NCBI GenBank assembly: GCA_030268105.1
Contig: BSDZ01000023.1
Span: 2,258,922 to 2,322,921 of the forward strand
Direction: 5' to 3'
From: Volvox africanus
Lineage: Eukaryota; Chlorophyta; Chlorophyceae; Chlamydomonadales; Volvocaceae
Length of the DNA: 64,000 nt
Shown here: positions 1 through 13,123 of the stretch, piece after piece
Position numbering within the stretch: position 1 is the stretch's first letter
Layout of the letters: every line of letters starts with the position of its first letter
The notes under the pieces: generated by a model
Databases searched by the model: none
What the model saw: only the letters and a program-made list of their open reading frames with translations
Told to the model about the DNA's origin: nothing
Translations under genes and position numbers: made by a program

Positions 1-60
1 TTCCTTATCCGCAACAGTATCCTGGGGTATGTACGGGCAGTGTTCATAATTGGATCTTAA

Positions 61-434
61 ACTGACATTCTCCGATTTGGCCTTCGTAGGCGGACACAAC
101 AGGGTCACTACACCCATGAAATCGAAACGGGTAAGATATGATACGGGATCGAGTTCAAAGGTGACATGTGTATTTCTTGATGCCTTGACTGACTGAGGGA
201 TTACCTTGCAGAGATGTTTCGCTCTAGAGTGGTGAATGACCCTTCCCCTTGGTTTTGGATTTACGATATACTGCCACTGACATTTTCGATTGGGCCTTTG
301 TAGGCAGCCACAATTCCAGGACGGGCTTAGTATGCTAGGCGTCCGGGTCCGCTGTCCCTTGCGAGGTACGGAAATTCCTTATCCGCAACAGTATCCTGGG
401 GTATGTACGGGCAGTGTTCATAATTGGATCTTAA
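61..434. repeat. Representative 374-bp monomer, an old internal dimer
   Basis: Two related cores lie in one monomer. The first starts at 61 (CTGACATTCTCCGATTTGG, then CCTTCGTAGGCGG). The second starts at 276 (CTGACATT, then CGATTGGGCCTTTGTAGGC). They align over roughly 40 bp with a few substitutions and one indel; similarity fades outside, leaving offsets of 215 and 159 bp. This suggests an ancestral unit near 187 bp that duplicated, diverged and was then amplified as a dimer. The monomer also contains a donor-like GTAAGA, a CTGAC branch-like site and TTACCTTGCAG. Confidence 0.6.
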
Positions 435-766
435 ACTGACATTCTGCGATTTGGCCTTCGTAGGCGGACACAACAGGGTCACTACACCCATGAAATAGAA
501 ACGGGTAAGATATGATACGGGATCGAGTTCAAAGGTGACATGTGTATTTCTTGATGCCTTGACTGACTGAGGGATTACCTTGCAGGGATGTTTCGCTCTA
601 GAGTGGTGAATGACCCTTCCCCTTGGTTTTGGATTTACGATATACTGCCACTGACATTTCCGATTGGGCCTTTGTAGGCAGCCACAATTCCAGGACGGGC
701 TTAGTATGCTAGGCGTCCGGGTCCGCTGTGCCTTGCGAGGTACGGAAATTCCTTATCCGCAACAGT

Positions 767-1289
767 GACAATCGAATGCCAATAACAGTAATAGTAATAA
801 AAATAAAAGTAATAGTAATAAAAATAATAATTATTATAAACATTAATATATTTATATAAATAATAATAATAATAAACATAATAAACATAATAAACGTAAT
901 AATAAAAATTAACATAATTAACGTAATATTAATATTTATAGTAATCATAATAATTATTATTAATAATTATCTATAATAATCATAATAATTATTATTTAAT
1001 CATAATTATTATTATTTGAATTACTATTTTTATTTATTTATAATCATGAGATTCATAAGAATCATATGAATCATAATGATAGGGCTCCGGTGTTCCCTCC
1101 CCATCTCCCTCCCCCGCCCTTTGTCGGCGATGATGGTGGTGCTTTGGCGGCGTCGGTGGTGGCGTCGGTGGCGGACGGAGGGAGGGACGGAGAGAGGTTC
1201 CCATTCCCACCATCGCCACCGCTGCCACCACGGCCACATACACCACTACGGCTACCGCCGCAAACACCGCCACCAAGGCGACCGCTGTA
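767..1289. repeat. Module M, copy 1 (reference description)
   Basis: M interrupts a monomer between CAACAGT and ATCCTGGGG, the same place in all 23 copies. It starts GACAATCGAATG. The first half is an imperfect AAT/AAACAT microsatellite. The second half is GC-rich: a pyrimidine stretch (TTCCCTCCCC onward), a GGTGGTG/GGCGGCG stretch, then a CCACC-rich stretch that is roughly its inverted complement. It ends ACCGCTGTA and the satellite resumes with AGTATCC, so an AGT may be duplicated. No terminal inverted repeat is visible. On +, a proline-rich frame runs into DDGGALAAS; on -, a frame holds a long Val/Ala stretch. This is the longest copy (523 bp), with an expanded AT part. Confidence 0.85.
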
Positions 1290-2348
1290 AGTATCCTGGG
1301 GTATGTACGGGCAGTGTTCATAATTGGATCTTAAACTGACATTCTCCGATTTGGCCTTCGTAGGCGGACACAACAGGGTCACTACACCAATGAAATAGAA
1401 ACGGGTAAGATATGATACGGGATCGAGTTCAAAGGTGACATGTGTATTTCTTGATGCCTTGACTGACTGAGGGATTACCTTGCAGGGATGTTTCGCTCTA
1501 GAGTGGTGAATGACCCTTCCCCTTGGTTTTGGATTTACGATATACTGCCACTGACATTTCCGATTGGGCCTTTGTAGGCAGCCACAATTCCAGGACGGGC
1601 TTAGTATGCTAGGAGTCCGGGTCCGCTGTCCCTTGCGAGGTACGGAAATTCCTTATCCGCAACAGTATCCTGGGGTATGTACGGGCAGTGTTCATAATTG
1701 GATCTTAAACTGACATTCTGCGATTTGGCCTTCGTAGGCGGACACAACAGGGTCACTACACCCATGAAATCGAAACGGGTAAGATATGATACGGGATCGA
1801 GTTCAAAGGTGACATGTGTATTTCTTGATGCCTTGACTGACTGAGGGATTACCTTGCAGGGATGTTTCGCTCTAGAGTGGTGAATGACCCTTCCCCTTCG
1901 TTTAGGATTTACGATATTCTGCCACTTACATTTTCAATTGGGCCTTTGTAGGCAGCCACAATTCCAGGACGGGCTTAGTATGCTAGGCGTCCGGGTCCGC
2001 TGTCCCTTGCGAGGTACGGAAATTCCTTATCCGCAACAGTATCCTGGGGTATGTACGGGCAGTGTTCATAATTGGATCTTAAACTGACATTCTCCGATTT
2101 GGCCTTCGTAGGCGGACACAACAGGGTCACTACACCCATGAAATCGAAACGGGTAAGATATGATACGGGATCGAGTTCAAAGGTGACATGTGTATTTCTT
2201 GATGCCTTGACTGACTGAGGGATTACCTTGCAGGGATGTTTCGCTCTAGAGTGGTGAATGACCCTTCCCCTTGGTTTTGGATTTACGATATACTGCCACT
2301 GACATTTCCGATTGGGCCTTTGTAGGCAGCCACAATTCCAGGACGGGC

Positions 2349-5300
2349 TTAGTATGCTAGGCGTCCGGGTCCGCTGTCCCTTGCGAGGTACGGAAATTCC
2401 TTATCCGCAACAGTATCCTGGGGTATGTACGGGCAGTGTTCATAAGTGGATCTTAAACTGACATTCTCCGATTTGGCCTTCGTAGGCGGACACAACAGGG
2501 TCACTACACCCATGAAATAGAAACGGGTAAGATATGATACGGGATCGAGTTTGAAAGGTGACATGTGTATGTCTTGATGCCTTGACTGACTGAGGGATTA
2601 CCTTGCAGGGATGTTTCGCTCTAGAGTGGTGAATGACCCTTCCCCTTGGTTTTGGATTTACGATATACTGCCACTGACATTTCCGATTGGGCCTTTGTAG
2701 GCAGCCACAATTCCAGGACGGGCTTAGTATGCTAGGCGTCCGGGTCCGCTGTCCCTTGCGAGGTACGGAAATTCCTTATCCGCAACAGTGTCCTGGGGTA
2801 TGTACGGGCAGTGTTCATAAGTGGATCTTAAACTGACATTCTGCGATTTGGCCTTCGTAGGCGGACACAACAGGGTCACTACACCCATGAAATCGAAACG
2901 GGTAAGATATGATACGGGATCGAGTTCAAAGGTGACATGTGTATTTCTTGATGCCTTGACTGACTGAGGGATTACCTTGCAGGAATGTTTCGCTCTAGAG
3001 TGGTGAATGACCCTTCCCCTTGGTTTTGGATTTACGATATACTGCCACAGACATTTCCGATTGGGCCTTTGTAGGCAGCCACAATTCCAGGACGGGCTTA
3101 GTATGCTAGGCGTCCGGGTCCGCTGTGCCTTGCAAGGTACGGAAATTCCTTATCCGCAACAGTATCCTGGGGTAAGTACGGGCAGTGTTCATAAGTGGAT
3201 CTTAAACTGACATTCTGCGATTTGGCCTTCGTAGGCGGACACAACAGGGTCACTACACCCATGAAATCGAAACGGGTAAGATATGATACGGGATCGAGTT
3301 CAAAGGTGACATGTGTATTTCTTGATGCCTTGACTGACTGAGGGATTACCTTGCAGGGATGTTTCGCTCTAGAGTGGTGAATGACCCTTCCCCTTGGTTT
3401 TGGATTTACGATATACTGCCACTGACATTTCCGATTGGGCCTTTGTAGGCAGCCACAATTCCAGGACGGGCTTAGTATGCTAGGCGTCCGGGTCCGCTGT
3501 CCCTTGCGAGGTACGGAAATTCCTTATCCGCAACAGTGTCCTGGGGTATGTACGGGCAGTGTTCATAAGTGGATCTTAAACTGACATTCTGCGATTTGGC
3601 CTTCGTAGGCGGACACAACAGGGTCACTACACCCATGAAATCGAAACGGGTAAGATATGATACGGGATCGAGTTCAAAGGTGACATGTGTATTTCTTGAT
3701 GCCTTGACTGACTGAGGGATTACCTTGCAGGAATGTTTCGCTCTAGAGTGGTGAATGACCCTTCCCCTTGGTTTTGGATTTACGATATACTGCCACAGAC
3801 ATTTCCGATTGGGCCTTTGTAGGCAGCCACAATTCCAGGACGGGCTTAGTATGCTAGGCGTCCGGGTCCGCTGTGCCTTGCAAGGTACGGAAATTCCTTA
3901 TCCGCAACAGTATCCTGGGGTAAGTACGGGCAGTGTTCATAAGTGGATCTTAAACTGACATTCTGCGATTTGGCCTTCGTAGGCGGACACAACAGGGTCA
4001 CTACACCCATGAAATCGAAACGGGTAAGATATGATACGGGATCGAGTTCAAAGGTGACATGTGTATTTCTTGATGCCTTGACTGACTGAGGGATTACCTT
4101 GCAGGGATGTTTCGCTCTAGAGTGGTGAATGACCCTTCCCCTTGGTTTTGGATTTACGATATACTGCCACTGACATTTCCGATTGGGCCTTTGTAGGCAG
4201 CCACAATTCCAGGACGGGCTTAGTATGCTAGGCGTCCGGGTCCGCTGTCCCTTGCGAGGTACGGAAATTCCTTATCCGCAACAGTATCCTGGGGTATGTA
4301 CGGGCAGTGTTCATAAGTGGATCTTAAACTGACATTCTCCGATTTGGCCTTCGTAGGCGGACACAACAGGGTCACTACACCCATGAAATCGAAACGGGTA
4401 AGATATGATACGGGATCGAGTTCAAAGGTGACATGTGTATGTCTTGATGCCTTGACTGACTGAGGGATTACCTTGCAGGGATGTTTCGCTCTAGAGTGGT
4501 GAATGACCCTTCCCCTTGGTTTTGGATTTACGATATACTGCCACAGACATTTCCGATTGGGCCTTTGTAGGCAGCCACAATTCCAGGACGGGCTTAGTAT
4601 GCTAGGCGTCCGGGTCCGCTGTGCCTTGCGAGGTACGGAAATTCCTTATCCGCAACAGTATCCTGGGGTAAGTACGGGCAGTGTTCATAAGTGGATCTTA
4701 AACTGACATTCTGCGATTTGGCCTTCGTAGGCGGACACAACAGGGTCACTACACCCATGAAATCGAAACGGGTAAGATATGATACGGGATCGAGTTCAAA
4801 GGTGACATGTGTATTTCTTGATGCCTTGACTGACTGAGGGATTACCTTGCAGGGATGTTTCGCTCTAGAGTGGTGAATGACCCTTCCCCTTGGTTTTGGA
4901 TTTACGATATACTGCCACAGACATTTCCGATTGGGCCTTTGTAGGCAGCCACAATTCCAGGACGGGCTTAGTATGCTAGGCGTCCGGGTCCGCTGTGCCT
5001 TGCGAGGTACGGAAATTCCTTATCCGCAACAGTATCCTGGGGTAAGTACGGGCAGTGTTCATAAGTGGATCTTAAACTGACATTCTGCGATTTGGCCTTC
5101 GTAGGCGGACACAACAGGGTCACTACACCCATGAAATCGAAACGGGTAAGATATGATACGGGATCGAGTTCAAAGGTGACATGTGTATTTCTTGATGCCT
5201 TGACTGACTGAGGGATTACCTTGCAGGGATGTTTCGCTCTAAGGTGGTGAATGACCCTTCCCCTTGGTTTTGGATTTACGATATACTGCCACTGACATTT

Positions 5301-8300
5301 CCGATTGGGCCTTTGTAGGCAGCCACAATTCCAGGACGGGCTTAGTATGCTAGGCGTCCGGGTCCGCTGTGCCTTGCGAGGTACGGAAATTCCTTATCCG
5401 CAACAGTATCCTGGGGTAAGTACGGGCAGTGTTCATAAGTGGATCTTAAACTGACATTCTGCGATTTGGCCTTCGTAGGCGGACACAACAGGGTCACTAC
5501 ACCCATGAAATCGAAACGGGTAAGATATGATACGGGATCGAGTTCAAAGGTGACATGTGTATTTCTTGATGCCTTGACTGACTGAGGGATTACCTTGCAG
5601 GGATGTTTCGCTCTAAGGTGGTGAATGACCCTTCCCCTTGGTTTTGGATTTACGATATACTGCCACTGACATTTCCGATTGGGCCTTTGTAGGCAGCCAC
5701 AATTCCAGGACGGGCTTAGTATGCTAGGCGTCCGGGTCCGCTGTCCCTTGCGAGGTACGGAAATTCCTTATCCGCAACAGTATCCTGGGGTATGTACGGG
5801 CAGTGTTCATAAGTGGATCTTAAACTGACATTCTCCGATTTGGCCTTCGTAGGCGGACACAACAGGGTCACTACACCCATGAAATAGAAACGGGTAAGAT
5901 ATGATACGGGATCGAGTTTGAAAGGTGACATGTGTATGTCTTGATGCCTTGACTGACTGAGGGATTACCTTGCAGGGATGTTTCGCTCTAGAGTGGTGAA
6001 TGACCCTTCCCCTTGGTTTTGGATTTACGATATACTGCCACTGACATTTCCGATTGGGCCTTTGTAGGCAGCCACAATTCCAGGACGGGCTTAGTATGCT
6101 AGGCGTCCGGGTCCGCTGTCCCTTGCGAGGTACGGAAATTCCTTATCCGCAACAGTGTCCTGGGGTATGTACGGGCAGTGTTCATAAGTGGATCTTAAAC
6201 TGACATTCTGCGATTTGGCCTTCGTAGGCGGACACAACAGGGTCACTACACCCATGAAATCGAAACGGGTAAGATATGATACGGGATCGAGTTCAAAGGT
6301 GACATGTGTATTTCTTGATGCCTTGACTGACTGAGGGATTACCTTGCAGGAATGTTTCGCTCTAGAGTGGTGAATGACCCTTCCCCTTGGTTTTGGATTT
6401 ACGATATACTGCCACAGACATTTCCGATTGGGCCTTTGTAGGCAGCCACAATTCCAGGACGGGCTTAGTATGCTAGGCGTCCGGGTCCGCTGTGCCTTGC
6501 AAGGTACGGAAATTCCTTATCCGCAACAGTATCCTGGGGTAAGTACGGGCAGTGTTCATAAGTGGATCTTAAACTGACATTCTGCGATTTGGCCTTCGTA
6601 GGCGGACACAACAGGGTCACTACACCCATGAAATCGAAACGGGTAAGATATGATACGGGATCGAGTTCAAAGGTGACATGTGTATTTCTTGATGCCTTGA
6701 CTGACTGAGGGATTACCTTGCAGGGATGTTTCGCTCTAGAGTGGTGAATGACCCTTCCCCTTGGTTTTGGATTTACGATATACTGCCACTGACATTTCCG
6801 ATTGGGCCTTTGTAGGCAGCCACAATTCCAGGACGGGCTTAGTATGCTAGGCGTCCGGGTCCGCTGTCCCTTGCGAGGTACGGAAATTCCTTATCCGCAA
6901 CAGTGTCCTGGGGTATGTACGGGCAGTGTTCATAAGTGGATCTTAAACTGACATTCTGCGATTTGGCCTTCGTAGGCGGACACAACAGGGTCACTACACC
7001 CATGAAATCGAAACGGGTAAGATATGATACGGGATCGAGTTCAAAGGTGACATGTGTATTTCTTGATGCCTTGACTGACTGAGGGATTACCTTGCAGGAA
7101 TGTTTCGCTCTAGAGTGGTGAATGACCCTTCCCCTTGGTTTTGGATTTACGATATACTGCCACAGACATTTCCGATTGGGCCTTTGTAGGCAGCCACAAT
7201 TCCAGGACGGGCTTAGTATGCTAGGCGTCCGGGTCCGCTGTGCCTTGCAAGGTACGGAAATTCCTTATCCGCAACAGTATCCTGGGGTAAGTACGGGCAG
7301 TGTTCATAAGTGGATCTTAAACTGACATTCTGCGATTTGGCCTTCGTAGGCGGACACAACAGGGTCACTACACCCATGAAATCGAAACGGGTAAGATATG
7401 ATACGGGATCGAGTTCAAAGGTGACATGTGTATTTCTTGATGCCTTGACTGACTGAGGGATTACCTTGCAGGGATGTTTCGCTCTAGAGTGGTGAATGAC
7501 CCTTCCCCTTGGTTTTGGATTTACGATATACTGCCACTGACATTTCCGATTGGGCCTTTGTAGGCAGCCACAATTCCAGGACGGGCTTAGTATGCTAGGC
7601 GTCCGGGTCCGCTGTCCCTTGCGAGGTACGGAAATTCCTTATCCGCAACAGTATCCTGGGGTATGTACGGGCAGTGTTCATAAGTGGATCTTAAACTGAC
7701 ATTCTCCGATTTGGCCTTCGTAGGCGGACACAACAGGGTCACTACACCCATGAAATCGAAACGGGTAAGATATGATACGGGATCGAGTTCAAAGGTGACA
7801 TGTGTATTTCTTGATGCCTTGACTGACTGAGGGATTACCTTGCAGGGATGTTTCGCTCTAGAGTGGTGAATGACCCTTCCCCTTGGTTTTGGATTTACGA
7901 TATACTGCCACAGACATTTCCGATTGGGCCTTTGTAGGCAGCCACAATTCCAGGACGGGCTTAGTATGCTAGGCGTCCGGGTCCGCTGTGCCTTGCGAGG
8001 TACGGAAATTCCTTATCCGCAACAGTATCCTGGGGTAAGTACGGGCAGTGTTCATAAGTGGATCTTAAACTGACATTCTGCGATTTGGCCTTCGTAGGCG
8101 GACACAACAGGGTCACTACACCCATGAAATCGAAACGGGTAAGATATGATACGGGATCGAGTTCAAAGGTGACATGTGTATTTCTTGATGCCTTGACTGA
8201 CTGAGGGATTACCTTGCAGGGATGTTTCGCTCTAGAGTGGTGAATGACCCTTCCCCTTGGTTTTGGATTTACGATATACTGCCACAGACATTTCCGATTG

Positions 8301-9082
8301 GGCCTTTGTAGGCAGCCACAATTCCAGGACGGGCTTAGTATGCTAGGCGTCCGGGTCCGCTGTGCCTTGCGAGGTACGGAAATTCCTTATCCGCAACAGT
8401 ATCCTGGGGTAAGTACGGGCAGTGTTCATAAGTGGATCTTAAACTGACATTCTGCGATTTGGCCTTCGTAGGCGGACACAACAGGGTCACTACACCCATG
8501 AAATCGAAACGGGTAAGATATGATACGGGATCGAGTTCAAAGGTGACATGTGTATTTCTTGATGCCTTGACTGACTGAGGGATTACCTTGCAGGGATGTT
8601 TCGCTCTAAGGTGGTGAATGACCCTTCCCCTTGGTTTTGGATTTACGATATACTGCCACTGACATTTCCGATTGGGCCTTTGTAGGCAGCCACAATTCCA
8701 GGACGGGCTTAGTATGCTAGGCGTCCGGGTCCGCTGTGCCTTGCGAGGTACGGAAATTCCTTATCCGCAACAGTATCCTGGGGTAAGTACGGGCAGTGTT
8801 CATAAGTGGATCTTAAACTGACATTCTGCGATTTGGCCTTCGTAGGCGGACACAACAGGGTCACTACACCCATGAAATCGAAACGGGTAAGATATGATAC
8901 GGGATCGAGTTCAAAGGTGACATGTGTATTTCTTGATGCCTTGACTGACTGAGGGATTACCTTGCAGGGATGTTTCGCTCTAAGGTGGTGAATGACCCTT
9001 CCCCTTGGTTTTGGATTTACGATATACTGCCACTGACATTTCCGATTGGGCCTTTGTAGGCAGCCACAATTCCAGGACGGGC
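2349..9082. repeat. Nine-monomer higher-order repeat, 3367 bp, two full copies
   Basis: Landmarks at 2349, 3007, 3755, 4503 and 4877 recur at +3367 (5716, 6374, 7122, 7870, 8244), and the first recurs again at 9083. 3367 is nine monomers plus one base; the extra base comes from a GAGTTTGAAAGG variant in place of GAGTTCAAAGG. The two copies are nearly identical; one difference I saw is TATGTCTTG at 4439 against TATTTCTTG in the next copy. A third copy starts at 9083 and is cut by the M module at 9898. Confidence 0.85.
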
Positions 9083-9897
9083 TTAGTATGCTAGGCGTCC
9101 GGGTCCGCTGTCCCTTGCGAGGTACGGAAATTCCTTATCCGCAACAGTATCCTGGGGTATGTACGGGCAGTGTTCATAAGTGGATCTTAAACTGACATTC
9201 TCCGATTTGGCCTTCGTAGGCGGACACAACAGGGTCACTACACCCATGAAATAGAAACGGGTAAGATATGATACGGGATCGAGTTTGAAAGGTGACATGT
9301 GTATGTCTTGATGCCTTGACTGACTGAGGGATTACCTTGCAGGGATGTTTCGCTCTAGAGTGGTGAATGACCCTTCCCCTTGGTTTTGGATTTACGATAT
9401 ACTGCCACTGACATTTCCGATTGGGCCTTTGTAGGCAGCCACAATTCCAGGACGGGCTTAGTATGCTAGGCGTCCGGGTCCGCTGTCCCTTGCGAGGTAC
9501 GGAAATTCCTTATCCGCAACAGTGTCCTGGGGTATGTACGGGCAGTGTTCATAAGTGGATCTTAAACTTACATTCTGCGATTTGGCCTTCGTAGGCGGAC
9601 ACAACAGGGTCACTACACCCATGAAATCGAAACGGGTAAGATATGATACGGGATCGAGTTCAAAGGTGACATGTGTATTTCTTGATGCCTTGACTGACTG
9701 AGGGATTACCTTGCAGGGATGTTTCGCTCTAGACTGGTGAATGACCCTTCCCCTTGGTTTTGGATTTACGATATACTGCCACAGACATTTCCGATTGGGC
9801 CTTTGTAGGCAGCCACAATTCCAGGACGGGCTTAGTATGCTAGGCGTCCGGGTCCGCTGTGCCTTGCGAGGTACGGAAATTCCTTATCCGCAACAGT

Positions 9898-10386
9898 GAC
9901 AATCGAATGCCAATAACAGTAATAGTAATAAAAAAAAATAATAGTAATAAAAATAATAATTATTATAAACATTTATATATTTATATAATAATAATAATAA
10001 TAAACATAATAAACATAATAAACGTAATAATAATAATTAACATAATTAACATAATTAACGTAATAATAATGTTTATAATAATCATTATATTTTTAATCAT
10101 AATAATTATAATTTTAATTACTATTTTTATTTATTTATAATCATGAGATTCATAAGAATCATATGAATCATAATGATAGGGCTCCGGTGTTCCCTCCCCA
10201 TCTCCCTCCCCCGCGCTTTGTCGGCGATGATGGTGGTGCTTTGGCGGCGTCGGTGGTGGCGTCGGTGGCGGACGGAGGGAGGGACGGAGAGAGGTTCCCA
10301 TTCCCACCATCGCCACCGCTGCCACCACGGCCACATACACCACTACGGCTACCGCCGCAAACACCGCCACCAAGGCGACCGCTGTA
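9898..10386. repeat. Module M, copy 2
   Basis: 489 bp. Private change CCGCGCTTTG where others have CCGCCCTTTG. It ends the long M-free run of monomers. Confidence 0.85.
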
Positions 10387-12635
10387 AGTATCCTGGGGTA
10401 TGTACGGGCAGTGTTCATAATTGGATCTTCAACTGACATTCTCCGATTCGGCCTTCGTAGGCGGACACAACAGGGTCACTACACCCATGAAATCGAAACG
10501 GGTAAGATATGATACGGGATCGAGTTCAAAGGTGACATGTGTATTTCTTGATGCCTTGACTGACTGAGGGATTACCTTGCAGAGATGTTTCGCTCTAGAG
10601 TGGTGAATGACCCTTCCCCTTGGTTTTGGATTTACGATATACTGCCACTGACATTTCCGATTGGGCCTTTGTAGGCAGCCACAATTCCAGGACGGGCTTA
10701 GTATGCTAGGCGTCCGGGTCCGCTGTGCCTTGCGAGGTACGGAAATTCCTTATCCGCAACAGTATCCTGGGGTAAGTACGGGCAGTGTTCATAAGTGGAT
10801 CTTAAACTGACATTCTGCGATTTGGCCTTCGTAGGCGGACACAACAGGGTCACTACACCCATGAAATCGAAACGGGTAAGATATGATACGGGATCGAGTT
10901 CAAAGGTGACATGTGTATTTCTTGATGCCTTGACTGACTGAGGGATTACCTTGCAGGGATGTTTCGCTCTAAGGTGGTGAATGACCCTTCCCCTTGGTTT
11001 TGGATTTACGATATACTGCCACTGACATTTCCGATTGGGCCTTTGTAGGCAGCCACAATTCCAGGACGGGCTTAGTATGCTAGGCGTCCGGGTCCGCTGT
11101 CCCTTGCGAGGTACGGAAATTCCTTATCCGCAACAGTATCCTGGGGTATGTACGGGCAGTGTTCATAAGTGGATCTTAAACTGACATTCTCCGATTTGGC
11201 CTTCGTAGGCGGACACAACAGGGTCACTACACCCATGAAATAGAAACGGGTAAGATATGATACGGGATCGAGTTTGAAAGGTGACATGTGTATGTCTTGA
11301 TGCCTTGACTGACTGAGGGATTACCTTGCAGGGATGTTTCGCTCTAGAGTGGTGAATGACCCTTCCCCTTGGTTTTGGATTTACGATATACTGCCACTGA
11401 CATTTCCGATTGGGCCTTTGTAGGCAGCCACAATTCCAGGACGGGCTTAGTATGCTAGGCGTCCGGGTCCGCTGTCCCTTGCGAGGTACGGAAATTCCTT
11501 ATCCGCAACAGTGTCCTGGGGTATGTACGGGCAGTGTTCATAAGTGGATCTTAAACTTACATTCTGCGATTTGGCCTTCGTAGGCGGACACAACAGGGTC
11601 ACTACACCCATGAAATCGAAACGGGTAAGATATGATACGGGATCGAGTTCAAAGGTGACATGTGTATTTCTTGATGCCTTGACTGACTGAGGGATTACCT
11701 TGCAGGGATGTTTCGCTCTAGAGTGGTGAATGACCCTTCCCCTTGGTTTTGGATTTACGATATACTGCCACTGACATTTCCGATTGGGCCTTTGTAGGCA
11801 GCCACAATTCCAGGACGGGCTTAGTATGCTAGGCGTCCGGGTCCGCTGTCCCTTGCGAGGTACGGAAATTCCTTATCCGCAACAGTATCCTGGGGTATGT
11901 ACGGGCAGTGTTCATAAGTGGATCTTAAACTGACATTCTCCGATTTGGCCTTCGTAGGCGGACACAACAGGGTCACTACACCCATGAAATAGAAACGGGT
12001 AAGATATGATACGGGATCGAGTTTGAAAGGTGACATGTGTATGTCTTGATGCCTTGACTGACTGAGGGATTACCTTGCAGGGATGTTTCGCTCTAGAGTG
12101 GTGAATGACCCTTCCCCTTGGTTTTGGATTTACGATATACTGCCACTGACATTTCCGATTGGGCCTTTGTAGGCAGCCACAATTCCAGGACGGGCTTAGT
12201 ATGCTAGGCGTCCGGGTCCGCTGTCCCTTGCGAGGTACGGAAATTCCTTATCCGCAACAGTGTCCTGGGGTATGTACGGGCAGTGTTCATAAGTGGATCT
12301 TAAACTTACATTCTGCGATTTGGCCTTCGTAGGCGGACACAACAGGGTCACTACACCCATGAAATCGAAACGGGTAAGATATGATACGGGATCGAGTTCA
12401 AAGGTGACATGTGTATTTCTTGATGCCTTGACTGACTGAGGGATTACCTTGCAGGGATGTTTCGCTCTAGAGTGGTGAATGACCCTTCCCCTTGGTTTTG
12501 GATTTACGATATACTGCCACAGACATTTCCGATTGGGCCTTTGTAGGCAGCCACAATTCCAGGACGGGCTTAGTATTCTAGGCGTCCGGGTCCGCTGTGC
12601 CTTGCGAGGTACGGAAATTCCTTATCCGCAACAGT

Positions 12636-13123
12636 GACAATCGAATGCCAATTACAGTAATAGTAATAAAAAAAATAATAGTAATAAAAATAATAATTAT
12701 TATAAACATTTATATATTTATATAATAATAAACATAATAAACATAATAAACATAATAAACGTAATAATAATAATTAACATAATTAACATAATTAACGTAA
12801 TAATAATATTTATAATAATCATAATATTTTTAATCATAATAATTATTATTTTAATTACTATTTTTATTTATTTATAATCATGAGATTCATAAGAATCATA
12901 TGAATCATAATGATAGGGCTCCGGTGTTCCCTCCCCATCTCCCTCCCCCGCCCTTTGTCGGCGATGATGGTGGTGCTTTGGCGGCGTCGGTGGTGGCGTC
13001 GGTGGCGGACGGAGGGAGGGACGGAGAGAGGTTCCCATTCCCACCATCGCCACCGCTGCCACCACGGCCACATACACCACTACGGCTACCGCCGCAAACA
13101 CCGCCACCAAGGCGACCGCTGTA
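12636..13123. repeat. Module M, copy 3
   Basis: 488 bp. The AT half has four AAACAT steps and starts ATTACAGTAATAG rather than ATAACAG. Confidence 0.85.

Noticed and set aside
481..520. CENP-B-box-like match around GAAACGGG in the 374-bp monomer
   Set aside because: GAAACGGG fits the 3' half, but the TTCG of the 5' half is absent, so the essential bases are not met.
780..1040. AAT-rich half of M as the 3' tail of a LINE or SINE
   Set aside because: It lies at one end of M with no reverse transcriptase, no RNA polymerase III boxes I could see, and no variable target duplication.
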